64,000 bases of DNA from Miscanthus floridulus (taxonomy: Eukaryota > Streptophyta > Magnoliopsida > Poales > Poaceae): NCBI RefSeq assembly GCF_019320115.1, contig NC_089591.1, forward strand, positions 59,013,702 to 59,077,701. Reading direction: 5' to 3'. The stretch's first letter is position 1. Every line of letters begins with the position of its first letter. The position numbers and the translations under genes were made by a program. Below the pieces are notes generated by a model, which was not told the origin of the DNA, ran no database searches, and saw only the letters and a list, made by a program, of their open reading frames with translations. This document shows positions 21,792 through 32,383 of this stretch, one piece after another.

Positions 21792-21969
21792 CGACTCTCG
21801 CGGTTTCACAGACGCGTGTGTCGTAGTTGCGCAGGCATGGTGCGCATAGCTGGAGTGGTCCCACAGCATGGCACATGCGCTGGCACTGGACACACGAATG
21901 TGGCCAAGAGGGGACGTTCCTGGCTTGGGATTGACCGACAAGGACGTCGGTCTCTTAAGGGGGTGAGGA

Positions 21970-22262
21970 TGTAACATCCTGGCCCATGGCTTAACAGGAT
22001 TAATAGCATACTTATACAAACAAGTTGCAATTTCTTTTCCGGAAGGTCATCTCTAAAGAACTCCGAGGTTAAGCGTGAGGTTAAGCGTGAGTGGTCTAGA
22101 GCAATTTTAGGATGGGTGACCGACCGGGAAGTCCTTCCTGAGTGCGCATGAGTGAGGACAAAGTGCGCGGAAAAGACTTGTGTGGATCTGTGAGGGCAGT
22201 TTATGTCCTAGAAAAGCTGCAAGATGTAAGCGGGCCCGGCCTTGTAGAGGCGGGATGTTACA
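21970..22262 (+). repeat. 3' LTR of Cassandra, with internal tandem duplication
   Basis: 293 bp. The stretch GAGGTTAAGCGT is duplicated in tandem at about 22065-22090, inside the 5S-derived region, and the following GCTTGG reads GAGTGG. This should alter spacing within the Pol III internal control region of this LTR. Confidence 0.9.
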
Positions 22263-23421
22263 ATATTAACGATAGTTTCTATGTGTTTTAATTATCTTGA
22301 GAGCTAAGCAATTTGTTGAGGTGACAACAGAGCTAACGTAGAGAGAGATTAGAAAACAGAGAAACGGTTTCTCCTTCACTAAACCGAGTCGACTCACAGA
22401 TCAACACCCTGTTCGCTTGTTGGTTTCAGCCAGCCCAAACCAGCCAGCCAACAGTGTTTTCCTCTCACAGCAAACCAGCACCAGCCAGCCCAAACCAGCC
22501 CAGAAACCAACCAACGAACAGGCCGCAAGAACGAAAGAAATCAGCCGTGTAGCGTTGGGGAGACTCGAGTCGTTTCTATCTCCTTCCTCCAGATCCAGTG
22601 CTCCACTGTTGTCGCGCCGAAGCGTGCGCTTGTCCCTCCCGTGCACCCGCGTCGCCAGCCAGCCCGTGCGCGCTCCCGCGATTCCCCGCCTGCGTGCGCT
22701 CTGGCATCCCCTGTCTTGTGCGCGCGAGTTCCGTCTCCGGCCGCAGAGACGAGCGCGGGTGAGCTCCACCCCTGATTCACGCATCAGCCGAGAGCAGGAG
22801 AGTCCGTTCCCCAACTCGCACGGCAACCTCTGTCTCCGGCCATGGCGAGGGCCGCGCGCATGTCTCCTTGACACGCCAGCCACCGTAGCTTGCCTCACCG
22901 TTCAAGTCGCTGGAGCCCGGAGCCACCACACAGGCCGCTGGAGCCGCTCGCGATGCATGGTGCCCCTGCGGGAGGCTTGGATCCATGTGTCTCTCCGCAC
23001 GTCGTTCAACTGGAATGCTACAGAGGGAGAAGGAGAACCACACAAGATATCAACGTAATAGAGATGTGGCGTGGTTTCCTGCATGACTGCTTGCCACATA
23101 TAATCGTTGTCAGTTTTTAATACATGTTGATGTTCATTAAATATCATTATCCATAGAAACTAGTATAGGAAACTATGCATTGGAGGCGTTGAGTCTAAAA
23201 TTAAATATGCCAGCCCTAGAAAACTGCTATAGAAATTCTCCATTGGACTGCCCTGACAAGTGAGAAGCCAACCGATCGACCCGACGGCGTCAAAGCGCAT
23301 GGACGTAGTAGACCCATCGGCGCCCGGCGCCCTCGGCAGACGTGGCGTGCAGTCCTGCAGCGACTGTGTAGCGTAGTGCAGTGCGGTGCCCCCGTGGCCT
23401 CGTGGAGCACCAGATACGCTT
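22263..23421. other. Intergenic sequence with one MITE; no supported gene
   Basis: About 22530-23060 is GC-rich and has overlapping open frames on both strands with Arg/Ser/Pro-rich content, but no domain is recognised. It may be a decayed 5' leader or gene fragment. The rest is AT-rich. Confidence 0.45.
22408..22522. mobile_element. CTGTTCG-type MITE (115 bp)
   Basis: It begins CCTGTTCGCTTGTTGG and ends CCAACGAACAGG. The interior repeats CCAGCCCAAACCAGCC and has TTTTCCTCTCACA. Related copies occur at 20634, 50070 and 50837. Confidence 0.75.
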
Positions 23422-23659
23422 GGCCCAGTTTAGTTGCCGAAAATTTTGGCAAAACGACACTATAGTATTTTTATTGTTATTTGATAATTAATATCCAATC
23501 ATAGTCTAATTAGGCTTTAAAGATTCGTCTTGTAGATTTTGTCTAAACTGTGTAATTAGTTTTATTTTTTATTTATATTTAATGCTTCATGCGTCCAAAG
23601 ATTCGATCTAACGAGAAATCTTAAAAAATTGGCGTTTTGGAGGGGAACTAAAGAGGCCC
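23422..23659. mobile_element. MITE with GGCC...GTTTAGTT ends
   Basis: It begins GGCCCAGTTTAGTTGCCGAA and ends AGGGGAACTAAAGAGGCCC, inverted ends of a very common grass MITE. The interior has the typical phrases GTCTAATTAGGCTT, AAAGATTCGTCT and TAATTAGTTTT. A truncated relative is at about 62930-63058. Confidence 0.8.
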
Positions 23660-23811
23660 TGGTCGATGGAAATGCGAGATCGTCCTTTCCGTGCTCGCAG
23701 TCCAACGCTGAAGATACTGCACAGATCCGATAGCGATCGATCGATGGCACGGCCAGGGCCATATATAGCGTCTTCATCAGAGACCGAGCTAGCGATCGAT
23801 CGCATTCAGCC

Positions 23812-25121
23812 TGTCGGGTACCATAGAACGGGGTACCCCGAGCGTACACCGAAAGGGTCACTTAAATCCCATCAACAGCAAAGCTAGAGGGTAAGCCATG
23901 GGCTCATCACCAGCCCCGTCCGAGCCCACCAGGCTCTCCACCTCGCCTCAGGCCTCGCGCGGGAGGTCTCGGCGCCCTGGCGCAATCTCCGCCTCGCACG
24001 AGGCCTCTCGCGAGAGGACTCGGCCAGGAGCCCAATCTCCGTCTCGCCCGAGTCCCCGTGCGAACAGCCTCGAATAAGACAGCTATTCTCCGTATCGCTC
24101 GAGGCCGGCTTATCAAGAACCCGTCACTCCAGCCTCGACCAGTCTTCCCGACAACATGTCGCGTCCAATTAATGCATCAACCACTCCCGCAATCTCAGCT
24201 GGACGACGGCTCAATACTACGGAGTGGCTGACGGGACCAGAGGTCGCATCAGCGCCATACCGGCTGAGACGGGGCACGGCGGGGATTACCGGCCACTGTA
24301 TTCTAGCGCTGCGCCCACGATCAGCGCTCGCACCGCACTGTGCCCCGCAATCCCCGCCTCGAAGACAACGCGGCATGGGAAGTCTGGCTCGGGTCATCAT
24401 CGCCTCCGAATCAGTGTACCAGATCGACCGCTCCCTCTAGGCCTCGGCACTCCACGCCAGGGTCTCGGCTATCTCGGGATTCACGTCTGCCGAGACCCCC
24501 CACCGCTGTTCGGCCTCGGCACCAACCGAGCCTCGGCCTCGCACACAGTCAATCCACAGCGACCCGCACGCTGACCACCGCACCCGCTCCGAGGCAGCCC
24601 TGGAGCTCCCATGACGCACAGGATCGGATGTGACCAGCACGTCGCCACAGCGCTCCAAGGACGGACCACTCCGACAACCACACCGCCACAGGAACAAGCT
24701 ACAGGGCTCGGACACGCCGCCTCTGTTCACACGACGGCATATAGTTAGCTCATGTACTACCCTTGTCCTCCCTTCAAACTATAAAAGGAAAGGACTTGGC
24801 CATTTCGAGGGAGGGACACACACAAGAACAACGCCCTGTAACACGCACACTTCCCAGCCGCCTGAGAGCAACGTCTCAAGCGGCCCACGTCGCTTCCCGC
24901 CGAGACCTGGGACTAGCTCCATCTCTCACCCAGCTTGTAACCCCCTACTACAAGCACTTCGGTGCAAGGAATACAAGATCGATCTCTCAGACTGGACGTA
25001 GGGCACCGATTGCCTAAACTAGTATAAACCTTGTGTCTCTTTGTATCACCATCTGGAATTGGGAACACGCAGTACAAATTTACTAGTTGGTTGAGGACCC
25101 CCCTGGTCCCAAACACCGACA
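23812..25121 (+). repeat. 5' LTR of element B (1310 bp)
   Basis: TGTCGGGTACC to CACCGACA. Rich in CTCG/CGAG words. Contains a TATA box at 24779-24788. Confidence 0.95.
24779..24788 (+). promoter_or_regulatory. LTR core promoter (TATA box), element B
   Basis: CTATAAAAGG in the downstream third of the LTR, the usual place for U3-R transition in grass Gypsy LTRs. The 3' LTR copy reads CTATAAAAGA at about 49289. Confidence 0.7.
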
Positions 25122-25123
25122 GT

Positions 25124-25141
25124 TGGCGCGCCAGGTAGGGG
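25124..25141 (+). other. Primer binding site of element B
   Basis: TGGCGCGCCAGGTAGGGG starts two bases after the LTR. It differs at one base from that of element A. Confidence 0.85.
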
Positions 25142-25180
25142 GCTTCTGCGTGTCAGTTTTGTCATCCCAACAAGTTCCGG

Positions 25181-28100
25181 ATGGCAAACCCCGTACGACC
25201 GCTGCGTCTCGGCACGGTAATCTGGTTTGGGAGCCTAGAGTTCATGTCTCTAGGGCATGAGTACGACATGGTGCTCCTCACGGCCCGAGCCCCACCGACC
25301 GATGATGACGTCACGCACCGGCAGCCCAGGCGTAGGCGGTGCCTGGGCGGCCGCTCTCGCCGCGCTCGCCAGGCGCGACGCGAGCAGGATCACCCCGACA
25401 CTACGCGAACTCAGGGCGACACGCCGCTCTCCGCGGGTATCCTACGACTAGCTATTGGCGCAAGGTCCCTGGTTGGGGACCTGTCGAGCCTAAGCCTGGA
25501 CAAGGGAAAAACGCCGGTGGCGTACGGCGACGCCCCATCATCAAGCTCCGCTCCACCATTCCCTGAGGAGCCAACCCCGGCGGAGCAGAGCCCGGCGATG
25601 GCACCATCCCCACACCCCTTCGGGTTGAGAAACGCCGTCGCCTCTTATGCTTATGCCTACGCTTCCGCTCACGCGGATCCCTCAGGACGCAGCCAGCGCT
25701 TCGCCCTCGACTTCGACACCACCACGTCGACTCACACCCACACCGACTCCTCGGAGGAGGACGAGGCATGGGCCGGAACGGATTTCTCCGAACTCCACGA
25801 CCCTGAAGCCGTACGCCACTTCTTGGCCGCGAGCGACTACTGTTTTGGCTACTCCGACTCCGACGACGAGGGCACCTACGACTCCACTCGCGAGTGTTTC
25901 CACGTCGGACTCGGGATGCCAAGGATGGACGAGGAGGTCGAGGGCACAGGCAGCTGGTCCCCGCCTCGCCAGGGAGTGGACGCCGCCACACCTCCGCACG
26001 TTGTCCTAGCGGCAGCGCGGAGTAGGAACCTTGCCCCCGCACAACCTCAACGCCCGGACCTAGAACAGCTCCTTGAGCTCCAGGCCAAGGTCGAACAAGA
26101 TCGGCTCCTCCTGCAGCAGCTTCGAGACTCTCTCGAATAGGAGCCGCGAGGTCAAGGCGACGGCGGAGGAGCCCAACGAAGGGCCCGCGACGTGCACTAC
26201 CGCATCAACGACGACGAAGGGGACGATCGTCCCCCAATCTTCAATCGCGCTAGCCAGAATGTCGCGGCTGCGGCGATACTAGTGCGCGCGATGCTCGAGC
26301 CCTCCACCACGGAAGGGCGACGGGTTCGCGGCGAGCTCCGAGATCTCCTCAAGACTGCCGCGGTGCAGCAGGCCGAGAGTTCCGCCTCCCGGCGGCGCGG
26401 TACCATCTCGGACCTCCCCCCAGCACTACATCGGCGGGATAGGGAGGCCTCGGTTCGCCCCGAGCCCGCTCGAGCGCCAACAATCAATAGGGTCCCCTTG
26501 GTCCACGACCGCCATGGTAATCGACGCGAGCCGCCGGGCGACCACGAGGTGATCGGCCGACGACGGCGCCTCGATGGTGAGGGGCCCGCACAAGGCTACC
26601 ATCCACATCGAGGCGGCCGATATGACAGTGAGGAAGACCGCAGTCCTTCTCCTGAACCACCTGGCCCTCGAGTCTTCAGTAGAGCCGTCTGCAATGCTCA
26701 GTTTCCAGCCCGGTTTCGCTAGCCAGCCAACCTCACCAAGTATAGCGGCGAGACCAACCCCGAGCTCTGGCTTGCCGATTACCGCCTGGCTTGTCAGCTA
26801 GGCGGCGCAGACGATGACCGGCTCATCATCCGCAACCTCCCCTTGCTCTTATCAGACTCAGCGCGAGCCTGGCTCGAGCACCTTCCTCCCTCTTAGATCC
26901 ACGACTGGCGTGACTTGGTTCGGATCTTCGTCAGGAATTTCTAGGGCACATACGTGCGCCCTAGAAACTCCTGGGACCTTAAGAGTTGTCACCAGAAACC
27001 AGACGAGTCTCTCCGAGACTTCATCCGACGCTTCTCTAAACAGTGCACCGAGTTGCCCAGCATTGGCGACTCGGAAATCATCCAGGCTTTCCTCTCTGGC
27101 ACCACCTGCCGTGACTTGGTCCGAGAATTAGGCCGGAACGTGCCGCATTCCGCTGCCGCGCTCCTTGACATCACGACCAACTTCGCCTCGGGCGAAGAGG
27201 CTATAGGGGCCATCTTCCCCGAGAATGACGCCAAGGGGAAGTGGAGGGATGAGGCCGCCGAGGCCTCGGTTCCCCACCTCCCCAAAAGAAAGAAAAAGGA
27301 TCGCCAGGGGAAGCGGGCTGTCCTCGAGGCCGATCTGGTCGCGGCCGCAGAACGCAAGAATCCCCGAGGCCCCAGAGGCCCTAGGCCTTTCGATGACATG
27401 CTTAAGAAACCCTGCCCTTACCACCAAGGCCCGGTAAAGCACGCCCTCGAGGATTGCTCCATGCTGCGGCGTTACTACGCCAGGCTCGGGCTCCCCGACA
27501 ACGACGCCAAACAGAAGGGTGCCGGCGACCGGGACGATGACAAGGACGACGGGTTCCCCAAGGTACACAACGCCTTCATGATCTTCGGTGGACCCTCGAC
27601 GTGCCTTACGGCACGGCAGCAGAAGAGGGAACACCGGGAGGTCTTCTCGGTCAAGGTGGCCACTCCCCGGTACCTCGATTGGTCTTGGGAAGCGATCACC
27701 TTTGATCAAGATGACCACCCCGACCATGTTCCAAATCCCAGACAATACCCGCTTGTTGTCGACCCGATCATCGGCAACACCCGACTCACCAAGGTGTTGA
27801 TGGACGGAGGCAGTAGCCTCAATATCCTCTACGTCAGCACCCTGGAGCTATTGGAAATCGATCGATCAAGGCTCCGAGGCGACGCCGCACCTTTCCATGG
27901 CATCATGCCAGGGAAACGCACGTGACCCCTCGGGCGCATCGACCTTCCCATCTGCTTCGGCACCCCGTCCAACTACCACAAGGAGGTACTTACCTTCGAG
28001 GTGGTCGGATTCAGGGGAACCTACCACGCCATCCTGGGGCGACCGTGCTACTCCAAGTTCATGGCGGTCCCCAACTACACCTACCTCAAGCTCAAGATGC

Positions 28101-28363
28101 CGGGTCCCAACGGCGTCATCACGATCGAGTCCACATACAAGCATGCATACGACTGTGACGTCGAGTGCATCGAATACGCCGAGGCTCTCGCGGAGGCCGA
28201 GATCCTCATCGCCAACCTCGACCAACTCAGTGGTGAGGCGCCCGACTCCAAGCATCGCACAGGGACGTTTGAGCCTGCGGAAGCCATCAAGCTCATCCCG
28301 GTCGACCCCGCCTGCCCCGACGACCGGGCGCTGAGGATCAGTGCCACCCTCGACATCAAATAG
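25181..28363 (+). pseudogene. gag: Gypsy gag-protease of element B
   Basis: One continuous frame from MANPVRPLRLGTVIWFG (25181) to a TAG at 28361, broken by stops at 26138, 26720, 26894, 26942 and 27923. The N-terminal part has Asp/Glu-Ser-rich and Arg-rich stretches. The Gag domain lies around 26730-27190 (YSGETNPELWLADYRLAC, then LRDFIRRFSKQC). A knuckle CPYHQGPVKHALEDC at about 27412 has C-H-H-C spacing. The protease motif VLMDGGSSLNILY is at about 27794. The region ends at LDIK before AAA TAG GAA. Most of the stops (TAG) sit where related proteins are expected to have Gln. Gag and protease would build and mature the particle; this copy is non-functional. Confidence 0.92.
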
Positions 28364-31300
28364 GAAGCCGTGCTCGTCGACTTCCTCTGTGCGAATGCTG
28401 ACATATTCGCATGGAGTCCCTCGGACATGCCAGGCATACCGAGGGAGGTCGCCGAGCACGCCTTGGACATCCGGGCCGGCTCCAGACCGGTGAAGCAACG
28501 CCTGCGCCGATTTGACGAGGAAAAGCGTAGGGCCATCGGTGAGGAAGTGCAGAAGCTCTTGGCGGCCAGGTTCATCAAGGAAGTGTCCCACCCAGAATGG
28601 TTGGCTAACCCCGTGTTAGTTAGGAAGAAAAATGGGAAATGGAGGATGTGTGTAGACTACACCGGTTTGAATAAAGCATGTCCAAAAGTCCCCTTCCCAT
28701 TACCTCGAATCGATTAAATCGTTGACTCCACTGCGGGATGCGAGACTTTGTCCTTCCTTGATGCTTATTCTGGTTACCATCAGATCAAGATGAAAGAGTC
28801 TGACCAGCTCGTGACTTCTTTCATCACCCCATTCGGCATGTACTGCTACGTGACTATGCCTTTCGGCCTCAGAAACGCAGGGGCCACTTACCAGCGGTGC
28901 ATGACCTAGGTCTTTGGCGACCACATCGGGCGAACCGTCGAGGCCTATGTGGACGACATCGTGGTCAAGTCCAGAAAGGCCGGAGATCTCGTCGACGACC
29001 TAAAGATAGCCTTCGAATGCCTTAGATAGAAGGATATCAAGCTCAACCCCGAGAAGTGTGTGTTCGGGGTCCCCCGAGGCATGCTCTTGGGATTCATAGT
29101 CTCAGAGCACGGCATCGAAGCCAACCCAGAGAAGGTCTCGGCCGTAACCAGCATGGGACCAATCAAAGACCTCAAGGGAGTACAGAGGGTCATGGGATGC
29201 CTTGCGGCCCTGAGCCGCTTCATCTTGCGCCTCGGCGAAAGAGGCTTGCCTCTGTACCGCCTCTTGAGAAAATCCGAACGCTTCTCTTGGACCCCCGAGG
29301 CCGAAGCAGCCCTCGCCAAGCTCAAACACTGCTCATCAATCCTCCCGTCCTGGTACCGCCGGCCAGGGACGAGGCCCTCCTACTATACGTCGCCGCAACA
29401 ACCCAAATGGTTAGCTCGGCCGTAGTAGTAGAGAGGCAGGAAGAAGGGCATGCTCTACCCATCCAACGACCTATCTACTTCATCAGCGAAGTGCTCTCCG
29501 AGACCAAAGCACGCTACCCCCACATCCAAAAGCTTATATACGCCGTAGTCTTGGCTCGATGCAAGCTGCGCCACTACTTCGAGTCCCACCCGGTAACGGT
29601 AATATCATCTTTCCCCCTAGGAGAGATAATCCATAACCGGGAGGCCTCGGGTAGGATAGCCAAATGGGCCATCGAACTCATGGGGCAAGCCCTGACCTTT
29701 GCGCCTTGGAAAGCAATCAAGTCTCAGGTCTTGGCCGATTTTGTGGCTGAGTGGACCGACACCCAACTACCACCTACTCAAATTCGGACAGAGTGCTGGA
29801 CCATGTACTTCGACGGGTCCCTAATGAAGTCCGGGGCAGGTGCGGGTCTGCTCTTCGTCTTGCCCCTCGGAATACACATGCGCTACATGGTTCGGCTCCA
29901 CTTCGCCGCCTCCAACAACGTGGCCGAGTATGAAGCCCTCGTCAACGGCTTGCGGATCGCCATCGAGCTTGGGGTACGGCGTCTCGACATCCGGGGTGAC
30001 TCACAACTCGTCATTGATCAAGTCATGAAGGAGTCAAACTGCCTCGACCCCAAAATGGAGGCATACTGCAGGGTGGTACGTCGCCTAGAAGACAAGTTCG
30101 ACGATCTCGAACTCAACCACATCGCCCAAAAATACAACGAGGCCGCGGACGAACTGGCAAAGATGGCCTCGACTCGAGCTCCGGTCCCCCCGAACGTCTT
30201 TGCCAGGGACCTCCACAAGCCTTCCGCTGACTACGCCTCAGCAGCATAAGAGGGCACACCGGCCGAACCCACCGCGGGGCTCGACGCCTCCTCGACTGTC
30301 AAAACTCCTTCGGCCGAGCTCGAGGTCATGGAAGTGAGCGCGGAGCCTCCCCAGAGCGACCAGAACACGGACTGGCGAGTCCCGTTCCTTGATTGGCTCG
30401 CTCAGGGAGAGCTTCCTAGCGATAGGACCAAAGCCCGACGGCTTGCGCGACAAGCCAAGACTTACGTCCTCTACAATCACGAATTGTATAGGCAAAGTCC
30501 CTCTAGCGTCCTCCAACGATGCATCACCACTAAGGCAGGCTAAGCCCTACTTTGGGACTTGCACGCAGGGGCCTATGGGCACCACGCGGTGCCTCGGACG
30601 CTCGTCGGAAACGCCTTCCGCCAAGGGTTCTACTGGCCGACGGCGGTCACCGACGCCACCAAGTTAGTACGCTCCTGCGAGGGATGCCAGTACTTCGCAA
30701 GGCAGACGCACCTCCTGGCCCAAGCCCTCCAAACCATCCCCATCACTTGGCCATTTGCCGTATGGGGGCTCGACATGGTCGGGCCTCTGCAGAAGGCGCC
30801 CGGGGGCTACACCCATCTCTTGGTAGCAATCGATAAATTTTCCAAGTGGATCAAGGCTCATCCGATCAATCGAATCAAATCCGAGCAAGCAGTGCTATTC
30901 TTCACCGACATTATCCACAGGTTCGGGGTCCCGAACACCATCATCACCGATAACGGGACACAGTTCACCGGCAAAAAATTCTTAGCATTCTGCGACGACC
31001 ACCACATCTGTGTGGCCTGGTCGGCCGTAGGACACCCAAGGACAAACAGCCAAGTAGAACGTGCCAATGGCATGATCCTACAAGGCCTCAAGCCAAGAAT
31101 TTACAACCGGTTGAAGAAGTTTGGCAAGAAATGGCTCGCCGAACTCCCATCGGTCACCTGGAGCCTGAGGAACACTCCAAGCCGAGCCACGGGGTTCACA
31201 CCTTTCTTCCTGGTCTATGGTGCCGAGGCCATCCTCCCCACTGATTTGGAATATGGTTCCTCGAGGCTACAGGCCTACAACGAGCAAAGCAATCGCACCG

Positions 31301-31608
31301 CCCGTGAAGACGCCCTCGACCAACTGGAGGAAGCCCGAGACGTTGCGCTGCTACATTCGGCCAAGTACCAGCAAGCCCTACGGCGCTATCAGGCTCGGCG
31401 CATTCGAAGCCGAGACTTGAAGGTAGGCGACCTGGTGTTGAGGCTGACACAGAGCAACAAGGGCCGCCACAAGCTGACCCCACCATGGGAAGGGCCGTAC
31501 ATCGTCGCCCAAGTACTGAAGCCCGGGACCTACAAGCTAGCCAACGAGAAGGGCGAAATCTTCACCAACGCTTGGAACATAGAACAGCTACGTCGCTTTT
31601 ACCCTTAA
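28364..31608 (+). pseudogene. pol: Gypsy pol of element B: RT, RNase H, integrase
   Basis: The same frame continues after the TAG at 28361. RT shows MCVDYTGLNKACP (28646), SFLDAYSGYHQIK, TPFGMYCY and AYVDDIVVKS (about 28945). Stops lie at 28715, 28907 and 29027, and one frameshift lies near 29325. RNase H has TMYFDGSL (about 29800), EYEALVNGL and RGDSQLVI. Stops at 30247 and 30541 follow. The final open part (30559-31608) contains the integrase finger HAGAYGHH...CEGCQYF, the catalytic core with LDMVGP, ITDNGTQFTG and SQVERANG, and a C-terminal LRRFYP. All catalytic residues that I can check are present; only nonsense and frameshift changes disable it. Confidence 0.93.
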
Positions 31609-32172
31609 ATTTCCAAGCATTGTATGTATATTGTTTCTCGAAATACAATTAAGAAGCGTTCTTTAGTTGTTCTAATTTTTCGAGTAACCCTCCGAGCCCA
31701 TCGTGGGTCTCGGCAATACGATAACACTGTGAGGGAGACTCGGCTCTGCCTCTGCAGAACCAAGCCTCCCTCGGGGGCTAGATGGGGGACTCCCCCTAAG
31801 TCCCATGCACCATTCTTCAGTCGTTTTTCGAAAAAATTCCTACGCCAAGTCTCTCTAGCACGCTCTGACGAATCGATTGTAAAAACCCCACGGACCGAAA
31901 AGTCTGTTTCCTAAGCAGGAGGCCGGCAGAGTCGCGAGACGGCCTACGCCTCCGGGCTACGACACTCCCTCACCACCTCTCGCCCAAGGGACGGCTTAAA
32001 CTCCAAGGAGGTTTTTTGCAAAAGAAATCTGATCAGAGATAACAGAGAGCAGAGGCTCGGAAACACGAGAAAAACAACTAAGAAATACGAGTACTTTAAA
32101 AAGAGGCCTCAACAACCACAAGCGTTACAAAGATAATTCCTACTCTATTTTACATGGGCCCTTGGGCCCAGG
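31609..32172. other. Non-coding spacer between pol and the antisense gene, element B
   Basis: Contains the end of the convergent gag-pol transcript unit and a stretch CCTCGGGGGCTAGATGGGGG (31768-31787) resembling the PPT. No gene seen. Confidence 0.6.
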
Positions 32173-32383
32173 TCAAGGCTTAGGGCCTCCAGCATCGGCA
32201 GACGGCAGGGGAGGGACCACCTCTTCTTCGAACAGCGTTGCCAGCGCCGTGCCAGGGCCTTCCGCCACCTCCATCAGCTTCATGACCGCCGCGTCGGCCT
32301 CCTCGTCGTCATCAGGCAGGACATAGCCATCACTGATGGCCGGGAGGTCGACACCAATGTAGTGAGAGGCGATGACGGCCAAC

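Larger units (their letters stand above)
21495..22262 (+). mobile_element. Cassandra TRIM retrotransposon, complete (768 bp)
   Basis: Two direct LTRs with termini TGTAAC...GTTACA (21495-21776 and 21970-22262) flank a 193-bp non-coding interior. The interior starts with a tRNA-Met-type PBS and ends with a purine tract CTTAAGGGGGTGAGGA. The element is flanked by the 5-bp duplication ATATT (21490-21494 and 22263-22267). The LTRs contain a 5S-rRNA-derived segment, the hallmark of Cassandra. It has no coding capacity and would depend on enzymes of other retrotransposons. The two LTRs differ by a tandem duplication of about 11-12 bp in the right copy plus scattered substitutions. Confidence 0.95.

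Noticed and set aside
22417..23058. 213-codon open frame on the plus strand
   Set aside because: It begins inside a MITE, has low-information Arg/Ser/Pro composition and competing open frames in other phases.
24113..25001. Open frames inside the LTRs of element B
   Set aside because: They recur in both LTRs with frame differences and carry no domain.
23812..25121. Solo LTR
   Set aside because: A matching LTR at 48322-49627 and the shared CAGCC duplication show a complete element.
26192..29325. Minus-strand open frames opposite gag-pol of element B (for example 27745-27128 and 28591-27866)
   Set aside because: Mirror frames of GC-rich coding sequence; the plus-strand frame contains all conserved Gypsy motifs.
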